A stretch of DNA of 64,000 nt. Source: Streptomyces sp. NBC_01314. Its GTDB lineage: Bacteria > Actinomycetota > Actinomycetes > Streptomycetales > Streptomycetaceae. The notes under the pieces were generated by a model. The model did no database searches, had not been told where the DNA came from, and saw only the letters and a list, made by a program, of their open reading frames with translations. A program made the translations under genes and the position numbers. Location of the stretch: the NCBI RefSeq assembly GCF_041435215.1, contig NZ_CP108394.1, forward strand, positions 3,162,001 to 3,226,000. Reading direction: 5' to 3'. Shown here piece by piece: positions 1 through 7,259 of the stretch (the first letter of the stretch is position 1; each line of letters starts with the position of its first letter).

Positions 1-1
1 C

Positions 2-361
2 GACCTCTACGAGGAAGTCGTGCCCGGCACCTTCTTCGACCCGATCGTCTCCGCCCTCATCCGCCACCTCATCGGCGACACCTGCGCCGACTGGCTCCAC
101 GTACCGCGCACTTCGTGGGACACCGTCGTCAAGGCCGTGCCCCATCTGCTCGGCGTCCTGGAGACCATCGAGGACCGCTCCCCCCTCGGCGCCTGGGCCC
201 TGGACCGCCTCGGCCACCTCACCACGGTCCTCGAACTGTCTTCCCTCACCCGTGGACGCGTCATGCACTACGCGATCCCGGAAACCCTCAAGAAGGACTT
301 CGGCCTCTCCAGCGCGGTACCCCGCACCCACCGGTGGATCCCACCGGCCGCCACCGCCTGA
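2..361 (+). CDS. C-terminal part of a probable MpaB-type oxygenase (DUF2236)
   Basis: The reading frame is already open at the left edge and ends at a TGA at 361, so only the last 119 residues are present. They are mostly helical, with a patch around LTTVLELSSLTRGRVMHYA that I associate with the C-terminus of DUF2236/MpaB-like heme oxygenases, but no catalytic motif lies in this part. The gene faces right, towards the integrative element whose left end begins near 538, so it is the last chromosomal gene on that side. The family call rests on memory of similar actinobacterial proteins and is tentative; a generic alpha-helical enzyme is the alternative. Confidence 0.5.
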   Translation, partial: DLYEEVVPGTFFDPIVSALIRHLIGDTCADWLHVPRTSWDTVVKAVPHLLGVLETIEDRSPLGAWALDRLGHLTTVLELSSLTRGRVMHYAIPETLKKDFGLSSAVPRTHRWIPPAATA

Positions 362-504
362 CGACCCGCTCACTCAGAGACAACGCCCCTTGAGATGCGG
401 CGCAAAACCGCAGCTCAAACGCCCAGGGCAAGCAGTCGGCTTACTCGGCCTGATGGCTGAGCGGAATCAGATCGAACCGCACAGCCAGCGACGAACCCAC
501 GGGT

Positions 505-575
505 CATGCACCCTTCCCAGCAGGCTCCAGAATCGCCACGCACTCCACATGATGCGTCATCGGAAAGATGTCGGC
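505..575 (-). pseudogene. Displaced 3'-end fragment of the TrmA/RlmD-type methyltransferase gene
   Basis: Read on the minus strand, these bases encode ADIFPMTHHVECVAILEP followed by AGKGA and a TGA stop. This closely parallels the C-terminus of the complete methyltransferase at 10333-11661 (DLFPMTHHVECVAILEP, then VAKGS and stop). No methyltransferase sequence continues upstream of it (beyond 575). The simplest reading is that this is the original chromosomal end of the gene, cut off when the element at 538-10395 integrated and supplied a replacement end. It is not expected to be expressed. Confidence 0.8.
538..566. repeat. Left attachment-site repeat (attL-like)
   Basis: These 29 bases match 10367-10395 with a single mismatch (A at 552 against G at 10381), in direct orientation. 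Both copies lie in the same codons of the methyltransferase C-terminus. Similarity falls off sharply on the right here and becomes only coding-level on the left, as expected for a recombination core flanked by chromosome on one side and element on the other. Confidence 0.75.
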
Positions 576-805
576 CTGAGCGGGTCTCGGAAAAGACCAG
601 GTCAGGACCTGTTTCTCGGCTCACGGCCCTGTGTGAAGGCGCCCAGAGCGTCAAACGAGCGTCATGACCGACGAGTCCTCCCTCCTGCTCCGGGCAGAAC
701 ACGCTGCCGTAACCAGCTCACCCCGCACGGGTCCGCGCCGCTCACTCCGGACGCCAGCTCGCGCATCATGACCCGCACAACTTCGCCGGCCGCCATAATG
801 ACGAC

Positions 806-1198
806 ATGTCCTCCAGCTCACAGCACCCCGCACCCGCGCCGAGGAATCTCTCGGGCGCGGAAGCCGAGGATCTCGCGCTGTACCGGGAGAAGTTCCGGCG
901 GCGTCTGCCGGAGTCGCTCGACGAGTTGCACGGCCCGACCCATGGGGTCGTGGAGCTTCCCCTGCACGTGGCCTGGTCCGGGATGACCTCGTACGACATG
1001 GGCAATCCTCGCCAGCGCATGGGCCTGTACCGCACTGTCCTGCACGAGGGCCTGCACGACGACCTGCCCAGCTTCCTCAACCAGGACCTGCTGCTCCAGA
1101 TGTGGCCGGTGCTGCGGACCCTTGTCGGTCGCACCGTGCGCACCGTATGGGAAGACGCCTTCCCCCAGCTCGCCTCCCGCACCCGGGCAGCCGCGTGA
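806..1198 (+). CDS. Putative antitoxin partner of the AbiEii-type toxin
   Basis: This 130-residue soluble protein has no signal peptide or membrane segment. It is mostly helical, with a charged first half and the sequence LPLHVAWSGMTSYDMGNPRQR in the middle. Its stop codon overlaps the GTG start of the next gene by four bases (GTGA), so the two are translationally coupled. In AbiEii/MNT-type toxin systems the gene before the nucleotidyltransferase is commonly the antitoxin, and that is the basis of the call. I do not recognise a DNA-binding motif and cannot assign the protein to the AbiEi family; a non-antitoxin partner remains possible. Confidence 0.5.
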   Translation: MSSSSQHPAPAPRNLSGAEAEDLALYREKFRRRLPESLDELHGPTHGVVELPLHVAWSGMTSYDMGNPRQRMGLYRTVLHEGLHDDLPSFLNQDLLLQMWPVLRTLVGRTVRTVWEDAFPQLASRTRAAA

Positions 1199-1872
1199 CG
1201 GACATGCCGGAGCTGCACGCACGGCTCCTGGCGGATGTGATCGCCATCGGCTCCCCATATCCACTGGTCCTCACCGGCGGATATGCCGTGCGGGCACACC
1301 GCCTCGTGAACCGCCCCAGCCAGGACCTCGACGTCGCCACCGAGAACCCGGCACCGATGGCCGACATCGCGGCAGCGCTCCGTAGCGGCCTGGAAGCACG
1401 GGGCTGGCAGGTGCAGGCGCTGGAGACCGCCCCGCTGTCCGCCCGCTTCACCGTGTCCGACCCTGCCACCGGGCAAGACTGCGAAGTGGACATCCTCAAG
1501 GAGATCTTCTGGCGGCCGGTCGCCCAGAGCCCGTATGGGCCCGTCCTCGCGGAGGAGGACGTGATCGGAACCAAGGTCCGCGCCCTCGCCGACCGCGGAG
1601 CGCCCCGCGATCTGATCGACGTGTTCGCAGCGTCCCGCCGCTGGAGCACGGCCGACCTCGAAGAATTTGGCCGCAGGCACGCACGCGGCCGATTCGAGCG
1701 CGAAGACCTACAGGCAAATCTCGCAGGAGCCGAGTGGACTGACGACGAAGCCTTCGCCGCCTACGGTCTTGACGACACTATGATCACCGCTCTCCGAGCG
1801 TGGGCTCTTGAGTGGGCCGACGATCTCGCCGCCCGTCTTCTCGAAGAGTCCGACGATCCGGACATCGACTGA
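1195..1872 (+). CDS. AbiEii/AbiGii-type nucleotidyltransferase toxin
   Basis: The 225-aa protein carries the minimal nucleotidyltransferase signature: a Gly-Gly pair (LVLTGGYAV, residues 28-29) followed by DLD (residues 44-46), with a further acidic strand CEVDIL near 100 that could supply the third metal ligand. This is the AbiEii/MNT fold; characterised members modify tRNA or proteins with nucleotides and act as the toxin of an abortive-infection or type IV toxin-antitoxin pair. The GTG start at 1195 overlaps the preceding stop (GTGA), which argues for a two-gene operon. The C-terminus is acidic (EESDDPDID). The family call is strong; toxicity and phage defence are inference from the family and the island setting. 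Confidence 0.75.
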   Translation: MTDMPELHARLLADVIAIGSPYPLVLTGGYAVRAHRLVNRPSQDLDVATENPAPMADIAAALRSGLEARGWQVQALETAPLSARFTVSDPATGQDCEVDILKEIFWRPVAQSPYGPVLAEEDVIGTKVRALADRGAPRDLIDVFAASRRWSTADLEEFGRRHARGRFEREDLQANLAGAEWTDDEAFAAYGLDDTMITALRAWALEWADDLAARLLEESDDPDID

Positions 1873-2102
1873 TCGCGTCTGGATGAGGTCGCATCTGCAA
1901 GCCGCCGACGAAGCTGCCCAGAGCACTGGTCAGGAAACCCCGCAGACAGGAAAGCGGCCGGTCGCGCGCTCCTACCACGTCGAGTACGCCAACTCTCGCT
2001 CACACGGCTCCAGGGCACCCAGACAGGCTACGAAACCCGGCAGCACTCACCTTTCGCGACTTATCATGATGAAACGCCCTGCCGCGAGCGGAGCCTTGAG
2101 CC

Positions 2103-3551
2103 GTGAAGTATGCGTTGACGGAGAAGCAGACCGCCGTGCTGCGAGAGATCGCGGCTGCTTCCGACGCTCTGATTCTCCCGCCAAGAGCCATCCACACGGC
2201 TTCGGCGCTTGAGAAGCGCGGACTGATCAAGAGGGCCTGGCGCGGCAGCCGACGCGTCTCGGTCGTCACTACGGAGGGCCGCTACTACCTCAAACACGGC
2301 AAGCACCCTCGGGAGGTGCAGGCGGAGAAGGACCGGCTGGAGAAAGACGCCGATCAAGCTGCGCGTGCCCCTGCCGACGGAACCGATCTGGTCTCCCGGC
2401 TGCGATCCGCCTCGGGGAGGATCACCGTCCCTGATCCCGCCCCTCGGACACGGGGGCGGTGGCGGGCCGCGTACTACGACGCGCTGCACCACGGTCACGT
2501 GCCGGAGGGGCACAAGCTGCGTTGGGCCGGTCGGCAGCGAGGCGACTGCGTCTTCACGCTGGTCGAGGAGGAGGCCGAGACGGCGGCCCAGCCTCCCACA
2601 CTGCCGGTCGTCGACGTACCCGAGAGCGTGGGCCGCCCTCACCCTGTGGTCCGCACGACACGCGAGTCCCTCGGCAGGTCCCAGAGCGTGGTCGACACCC
2701 GGGGCAAGCCCGAGGTCATCCCCCTGTATTTGTCACGTCCGCTTGTCGACCGAGCTCTGCGGATCATGAACGCGCTCCTGACCGAAGCCGAGAACCGCGG
2801 CTATGACGTGGAGACCCAGACTGATCTCGACCGCAGTGAAGCCGTGCACACGCTGGCCATCGTCATCCGCGGCCGCGCCTTCCCGCTCACCCTCACGGAG
2901 CGGACGACCAAGGTCCCGCACGAAAAGACTCCCCAGGAAATCCGGCAAGCGCAGCACATTCTCTGGCCTCGTCTGCCCAAGTACGACGAGGAGTTCGACG
3001 GGCGCCTCGCAATCGGCGCACCGGCCGGAAACCAGTACCAGCATGCGTACTCGTACAGCGACAGCGCTCGATGGACCCTGGAGTCCCGTTTGGGGCACCT
3101 GCTGCAAAAGCTCGAGCACCTCGCGGCAGAAGCCGAACGCCAGCAGCGGGAGGAGGAACTCCGCAAGACCGAGCAGAGGCGCCGGTGGTACGCGGCCGTT
3201 GCTCAGGCCCGCGAGCACCAGGTCGAGCGCTATCGGGTGAAGGTCCTGACCGAGCAGGTAGGAGCGTGGCAGCAGGCCGTCCAGATCCGAGCCTTCTGCC
3301 ATGCCGCTCTCGCCCGGTACGGCGAGGCATCGGCTCCGGCCAGCGAGCTGGATTGGCTGCAGTGGGCGGAAGCCTACGCGGCACGGATCGACCCGCTTGC
3401 CTCGCCGCTGCGCACACCACCGGATCCGCCGGCCAGTCGTGAGGCTCTGCGCGACCTGCTGAAGGGCGACCTGCACACACGCCCGTGGCCGTTCGACGCC
3501 CAGGGCCGCTGGACACTCGCCGAAGAGGACCCACCAGACCAGCCACTGTGA
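2103..3551 (+). CDS. Unknown 482-aa protein with N-terminal winged-helix-like and coiled-coil segments
   Basis: Residues 1-70 (MKYALTEKQTAVLREIA through VVTTEGRYYLKHG) read like a winged helix: two helices, a recognition-like helix, then a beta wing ending in a Tyr-Tyr pair. Residues 110-155 form a second small basic module. Residues 210-330 look alpha/beta with a conserved-looking LWPRLPKYDEEFDGRLAI segment. A strongly charged Glu/Arg coiled coil covers about 335-390, and the tail is Pro-rich. No catalytic motif is evident. The gene converges on the integrase and shares a terminator with it. I do not recognise a function; an element-borne regulator or a replacement for a Rep-type protein are guesses. 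Confidence 0.6.
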   Translation: MKYALTEKQTAVLREIAAASDALILPPRAIHTASALEKRGLIKRAWRGSRRVSVVTTEGRYYLKHGKHPREVQAEKDRLEKDADQAARAPADGTDLVSRLRSASGRITVPDPAPRTRGRWRAAYYDALHHGHVPEGHKLRWAGRQRGDCVFTLVEEEAETAAQPPTLPVVDVPESVGRPHPVVRTTRESLGRSQSVVDTRGKPEVIPLYLSRPLVDRALRIMNALLTEAENRGYDVETQTDLDRSEAVHTLAIVIRGRAFPLTLTERTTKVPHEKTPQEIRQAQHILWPRLPKYDEEFDGRLAIGAPAGNQYQHAYSYSDSARWTLESRLGHLLQKLEHLAAEAERQQREEELRKTEQRRRWYAAVAQAREHQVERYRVKVLTEQVGAWQQAVQIRAFCHAALARYGEASAPASELDWLQWAEAYAARIDPLASPLRTPPDPPASREALRDLLKGDLHTRPWPFDAQGRWTLAEEDPPDQPL

Positions 3552-3563
3552 CCCACAAAACGA

Positions 3564-3594
3564 CTCCGCCCTGTCCATCGAGGACAGGGCGGAG
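3564..3594. terminator. Bidirectional hairpin terminator
   Basis: A perfect 13-bp stem (CTCCGCCCTGTCC with its complement) and a 5-base loop sit between the convergent 482-aa gene (stop at 3551) and the integrase (stop at 3601). The symmetry suits termination from both sides. Confidence 0.8.
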
Positions 3595-3600
3595 AAACGT

Positions 3601-4689
3601 TTATGTGGCGATGGTCAACGGCGCGTCCAAGCGTTCCCAGGCACCAAGGACGGCCTTGTGCGCGTCCGGCTGCAGGTGGGCGTAGCGCTGGGTGGTCTGG
3701 AAGCTCTCGTGGCCGAGGAGGTGCTGGACCTCGTAGAGCGAGACTCCCTTCTGGACCAGCCACGAGGCGCAGGTGTGGCGCATGGAGTGAGGCGGGTAGC
3801 GCGGAACGAGCTGTTGCTCGCCGTCGGTGTCGAAGTAGCGGGCGGCTTCGACGGTTGGCCACCAGGTCTGCCGGCGCCAGTTGCCGTCGTCGAGGAGGCG
3901 TCCGGCCCGACCCTTCGTGAGGGTGGTGAAGACCACGGCGTCCCGGTCGAGCCGGTGGATGTGGCGTTCGACGACCTCAAGGACGTGGGGCGGGAGTGGG
4001 ACTTCCCGGCGGCTCTTGGAGCTCTTGGGGTACTCCTTGATGCCGCTCTTGGTGTTGACCTCCACCACGAACAGGCGCGAGCGGCGCTGGTCGATGCGGT
4101 GGCGGTGCAGGCCGGAGAGTTCACCCCAGCGCAGTCCGGTGTAGAAGCCAAGCAGGCACATCGTCCGCCACGCGGCGGGGAGTTCGTCCAGGATGCTCTG
4201 TGCCTGGTCGAGGGTGAACCACTGCGGCGGCTTGACCGCGATCTGGGGCAGGTCGATGCTGCGGCAGGGGCTCACCGCGATCACGTCGTCGTCGACCGCC
4301 GCGCGCATGATGGAGGACGTCAGGTTGTAGGCCCGCTTGATCGCGGCGGCTCCCGCGCCCTTCTCGACCAGGGAGCGGATCCAGCTCTGGACGTCCATGC
4401 GGGTGATCGCCCGCATCTCCCAGTCGGCCCAGTGGGGCAGGACATGGTTCTTGATGCTGTAGGCGTCGCCGCGCAACGTGTGGGGCTCGACGATGCGAGC
4501 GTTCCACCACCGGTCATGCCAGTCGCGAAACGCCATTTCACCGACCCGCGGATCGCGCAGCCCCCCGCGGGCGAACTGGGTCTCCGTCTCGATTCCCCAG
4601 GCGCGCGCCTGGGCCTTGAGGGGAAACGACTCGCTGAACCGGTCTCCTGCCCGGTTGCGTACGGTCGCCTGCCACTTGCCGGACTTCAA
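3601..4689 (-). CDS. Tyrosine recombinase/integrase of the island
   Basis: The protein has an AP2-like N-terminal part (SGKWQATVRNRAGDR), a core-binding helical domain, and a C-terminal catalytic domain with the full set of residues: Arg in TGLRWGEL, His-x-x-Arg in HSMRHTCA, His in LLGHESF and Tyr in TTQRYAHL. It should excise and insert the element at the 29-bp repeats. The excisionase lies just upstream on the same strand, the usual int-xis order. The first available start is TTG at 4689. In-frame sequence upstream (SASYIRKL, then a stop at 4720-4722) resembles the normal start of such integrases but offers no canonical start codon, so the true initiation point is uncertain. Confidence 0.9.
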   Translation of the reverse strand: MKSGKWQATVRNRAGDRFSESFPLKAQARAWGIETETQFARGGLRDPRVGEMAFRDWHDRWWNARIVEPHTLRGDAYSIKNHVLPHWADWEMRAITRMDVQSWIRSLVEKGAGAAAIKRAYNLTSSIMRAAVDDDVIAVSPCRSIDLPQIAVKPPQWFTLDQAQSILDELPAAWRTMCLLGFYTGLRWGELSGLHRHRIDQRRSRLFVVEVNTKSGIKEYPKSSKSRREVPLPPHVLEVVERHIHRLDRDAVVFTTLTKGRAGRLLDDGNWRRQTWWPTVEAARYFDTDGEQQLVPRYPPHSMRHTCASWLVQKGVSLYEVQHLLGHESFQTTQRYAHLQPDAHKAVLGAWERLDAPLTIAT

Positions 4690-4749
4690 CTTGCGGATGT
4701 ACGAGGCGCTACTCCTTGTTCAACGGTGACGAGGCCGGGATGGCCCGGG

Positions 4750-4956
4750 TCAGCGGCGGGCGGCCGGCGAGACGACGGCGCGGCGGCTGATGAACTCATC
4801 GAGGCCGTCCGCGGGGACCCGTACACGGGACCGGCCTGGTCCGGTACGGAGGTCGACGACAGGCAGGTCGCCGGCAGCGATGAAGCGGTAGACGGTGCGG
4901 CGGTCGACGTCCAAGGCGGCGGCGACGGCGGGAATGGACAGCAGGCGTGCAGGCAT
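4750..4956 (-). CDS. Excisionase-like helix-turn-helix protein
   Basis: A 68-aa MerR/excisionase-type DNA-binding protein. The core (LLSIPAVAAALDVDRRTVYR, then FIAAGDLPVVDLR) is the standard winged-helix pattern of small actinobacterial excisionases, where it sits next to the integrase and biases recombination towards excision. I start it at the ATG at 4956 because the conserved domain begins there and a purine-rich stretch precedes it; an open frame continues upstream to 5004 but looks non-coding. It ends in Arg/Ala-rich residues. Integrase follows about 60 bases downstream. Confidence 0.8.
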   Translation of the reverse strand: MPARLLSIPAVAAALDVDRRTVYRFIAAGDLPVVDLRTGPGRSRVRVPADGLDEFISRRAVVSPAARR

Positions 4957-5186
4957 GGAGGAGAACCTCGAGGTGGGGATGGGCTGGGGCCGGGGAGTCA
5001 GCACCGGGGTATCGGCCGTTGCAAGGCGGTCAACCGGCCCTGTCAGGCAGTGGGATCACGTCACGGAGAATCTCCGCGCAAAGGAGCTGATCACGTGCGA
5101 CTCCGTCAGGCGAGGCCCGCCAGCGCAGGAGAGAATGACCAGGTGGCGTCCGCGCTCTGGCTGTGCGCCAGAGCGCGGTGCAAGAA

Positions 5187-5816
5187 TCACGACCTGGGCA
5201 AATCCGGAAGAGCCGTGGCTTCGGCCAGACGGTCCCAGTCGATTTTGACCTTCTCGGTGCGGAAGCAGTGCTGGTAGCGCAACCCCAGCCAGTTCGGGGT
5301 GACACCGGCCCACTCGGCAACTGCGAAGGACGAGATGCCCATCCTCAGCCACTTCACCAGGCAGGACTCACGGAGAATCGAGATCGGCTCCCCCAGACGC
5401 CACGAGTACAGCTCGTCCCGCGAAAGGACGGCCTGCTGGGCCTGCTCCCAGACCCGCTTGTAGACGGAAGGCGAGAGCGCCCCACCTCCCATACCGGGAA
5501 AGAGCAGGTCGTCCTCCTGTAGACCAGCGTCGCTGATCCACCCACGCAGGAACTCCACGGCCTGCGGCTGGAGCGGAATTTCCCTTGCCACACCTTTGTG
5601 ACGGGCTGTCAACTTACCCAGGTCGCCCTCCGGGAGCACCACGTCGCTCACTCGCAGGGCGCGAGCCTCACCCGGTCGCAGAGCCTGCTCGGCCACGATG
5701 CGCATGAAGGGGTGCACCGAGCGATGGGCACCCGCATGCCCGCGCATCCACTCGAGCAGCGATCGAACCTGCTCCTCGGAATACAACCATTCCTCGTCCA
5801 TGACCTCGACATACAT
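5187..5816 (-). CDS. Tyrosine-recombinase-fold protein with a degenerate active site
   Basis: This 209-aa protein aligns by eye only with the catalytic half of tyrosine recombinases. The first catalytic Arg is present (ALRPGEARALRVSDV, about residue 47), as is a lysine hairpin (ARHKGVAREIPL), the second Arg (ISILRESCLVKWL) and the C-terminal Tyr (LGLRYQHCF). Both histidines expected around the second Arg and in the LLGH box are replaced (SILRES and EWAGVTPNW). No N-terminal core-binding domain is present. A GAGGAG ribosome-binding site precedes the ATG at 5816. It may be a control factor for the island, a remnant, or part of the defence cargo; cleavage activity is doubtful. Confidence 0.65.
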   Translation of the reverse strand: MYVEVMDEEWLYSEEQVRSLLEWMRGHAGAHRSVHPFMRIVAEQALRPGEARALRVSDVVLPEGDLGKLTARHKGVAREIPLQPQAVEFLRGWISDAGLQEDDLLFPGMGGGALSPSVYKRVWEQAQQAVLSRDELYSWRLGEPISILRESCLVKWLRMGISSFAVAEWAGVTPNWLGLRYQHCFRTEKVKIDWDRLAEATALPDLPRS

Positions 5817-6296
5817 AGCTCTGAACTCCTCGGGGAAACAACAGAATGCGTCACGCCGGGATCAGCGCGACAGGTTCAATGGTCTGCGGAATCGCCGGTT
5901 TGGCTAACCGGCGATCGTCGGCTATGTTTCGCCCGACACAGCGCTCACGGCATCCAGGCGCATGCGGAACAGCAGGGCGTAGCCGCGCTTCTCCGGACCG
6001 CTCTAGGTTTGCTTGCTTCGCCGCGTCATTCCAGTCCGTTGCACCCTCAATGTGTCTGCCGTCGGCGAATCAGAACGCCCCAGCATCACGCAGGAGCGCC
6101 GCTACCGGCGCGCTCGCCTGGCGGTCGACGCCAGAGAACAGAGCAGGCTTCTTCTAAGCGCCTGCCCTGTTGTCAGCGGTGGCAGCCAGCAATCACTGGT
6201 CTCGACGACGGCCGAACGCTCAGCCGACGCCGACAGGGACTCGAAGTTTCGTGCAAGAGAGCCGTCCAGCAGCCTCGTAGACACGCGGGAGGACCC
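5817..6296. other. 480-base stretch without a convincing gene
   Basis: The stretch lies between the PD-(D/E)XK nuclease gene (stop at 6297) and the start of the recombinase-like gene (5816), both minus strand. It holds a perfect 10-bp inverted repeat at 5891-5915. Base composition is visibly less GC-rich than the core chromosome. Open frames here lack ribosome-binding sites and look like chance frames. Confidence 0.4.
5891..5915. promoter_or_regulatory. Perfect inverted repeat upstream of the recombinase-like gene
   Basis: ATCGCCGGTT and its exact complement are separated by five bases (TGGCT), 75 bases upstream of the 5816 start. No T-run follows on either side, so an operator or an attenuator is as likely as a terminator for the upstream nuclease gene. 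Confidence 0.4.
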
Positions 6297-6791
6297 CTAC
6301 GAGGCAATGCCCAACTCTGGAAGATCCCGTCCGCCGAACAGGTCGTCGAAGCGGCGGGCTCCTTGCGTAGAAATCAGAAAGTACGGGGCCCCGGAGCCGA
6401 CAACGCTGTGCGGCCCTTGCTGCCCCGCGATGAGGACATCATGTGGCGCCCACACGTCGAGCCCATCGAACACGTAGTAGACCGGGAGACTGGTCCAGGC
6501 AATGAGCTGCAAGTGCGCCAGAACTGCTGAGCGTTCAACGGCATGACGCCCTGTTCGCTGGCTGGTCATCCCACCCTTACAGTCGATCAGCACCAGGTCC
6601 CGTGCCTTCGCCGCAATGAGATCCGGAAACCAGCGAATGGAGCTGTCCGTTCTCCGGAGCGCGCATTGGAGCGCCCGGCTCAGTAGACCCTGCCCCCAGA
6701 AATCCACTTCCCATCCTCGCCCGATGAGTTGCTCGGCGACGTGCCGCTCGTGCGCATCGCCTATCGCTTTCCGCTGCTGGAAGCTCGCCAT
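6297..6791 (-). CDS. Small PD-(D/E)XK nuclease-like protein
   Basis: The 164-aa protein has the arrangement of a stand-alone PD-(D/E)XK (VRR-NUC/Holliday-resolvase-like) nuclease: a first helix with acidic residues (GDAHERHVAEQLI, Glu15 and Glu20), a Trp-Phe-Pro-Asp strand (Asp57), then LIDCKGG (Asp70 and Lys72), and a later helix containing HLQLIAW. Metal-dependent DNA cleavage is the expected chemistry. It lies downstream of the Mrr-NTPase gene on the same strand, separated by about 470 bases. It could be a partner effector, a repair nuclease or element housekeeping; only the nuclease fold is supported by the sequence. Confidence 0.7.
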   Translation of the reverse strand: MASFQQRKAIGDAHERHVAEQLIGRGWEVDFWGQGLLSRALQCALRRTDSSIRWFPDLIAAKARDLVLIDCKGGMTSQRTGRHAVERSAVLAHLQLIAWTSLPVYYVFDGLDVWAPHDVLIAGQQGPHSVVGSGAPYFLISTQGARRFDDLFGGRDLPELGIAS

Positions 6792-7259
6792 GAATGCAGT
6801 GTGACCCGCCGAGCGAAGTAGGTAACTCTCCGTGGATCAAACCAGGCCAGTCCCACTCTGTCTCAGTAGTTCTCACTGTGTTCGCGCCAGTCCGTGGACG
6901 TCCGGCAACGTCCGCAGACGCTCTCCTCAACTTGGCCGAAATGCAACGGAAAAGGCCGCCTATCGACCGCTCCCGATGCAAGAGGAAGCCGTCGCTCTGC
7001 GCCCGTGGCACTTCCGTACGCCCCCAGAGCGTTCGAAACTGCGACAACGGCCGATCCTCACACACACAGCCGCGACTACATGTGGACGGTGGGGTCTCAA
7101 CTCGCCGGAGCGGAGCCAACACTGTAGTTGCTTCGCGATCTGGTGCATTGCCAGTGCCCACTCACTCCGCAACGACGGCATCCGGCTCAGAAATCACCCA
7201 CTACGGAAGCTGGACGGCGTGCCTGGCCGTTCGCCCTCCCTGACACCTTGACGACGCCT
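6792..7259. other. 468-base stretch without a convincing gene
   Basis: The stretch lies between the start of the small nuclease gene (6791) and the end of the Mrr-NTPase gene (7260). Several overlapping frames are open on both strands but none has a ribosome-binding site or protein-like composition. It probably holds the nuclease promoter. I see no hairpin resembling a terminator. Confidence 0.4.

Larger units (their letters stand above)
362..805. other. Gene-poor stretch at the left junction of the integrative element
   Basis: About 440 bases separate the partial oxygenase gene from the toxin-antitoxin pair. The only coding-like sequence I see is the displaced 3' end of an RNA methyltransferase gene on the minus strand (505-575), which includes the left direct repeat at 538-566. 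The rest, 576-805, should be element DNA carrying the promoter of the 806 gene. No RNA gene is recognised. Confidence 0.5.

Noticed and set aside
597..607. CCAGGTCAGGA shared between 597-607 and 10328-10338 as an alternative att core
   Set aside because: Only 11 bases, on the wrong side of the methyltransferase core at one end relative to the other, and much weaker than the 29-bp repeat; probably chance or an integrase arm site at best.
252..986. Long plus-strand open frame over the left junction
   Set aside because: It crosses the methyltransferase fragment, the direct repeat and the start of the toxin-pair gene; composition is Arg/Pro/Ser-rich as in high-GC shadow frames, and no ribosome-binding site is present.
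3658..5277. 539-residue plus-strand frame opposite the integrase and excisionase
   Set aside because: It is antisense to the well-supported integrase with all catalytic residues; composition is that of a mirror frame.
6577..7251. Overlapping open frames on both strands between the small nuclease and the Mrr-NTPase
   Set aside because: No ribosome-binding site, no protein-like pattern, and they overlap each other; more likely non-coding island DNA.
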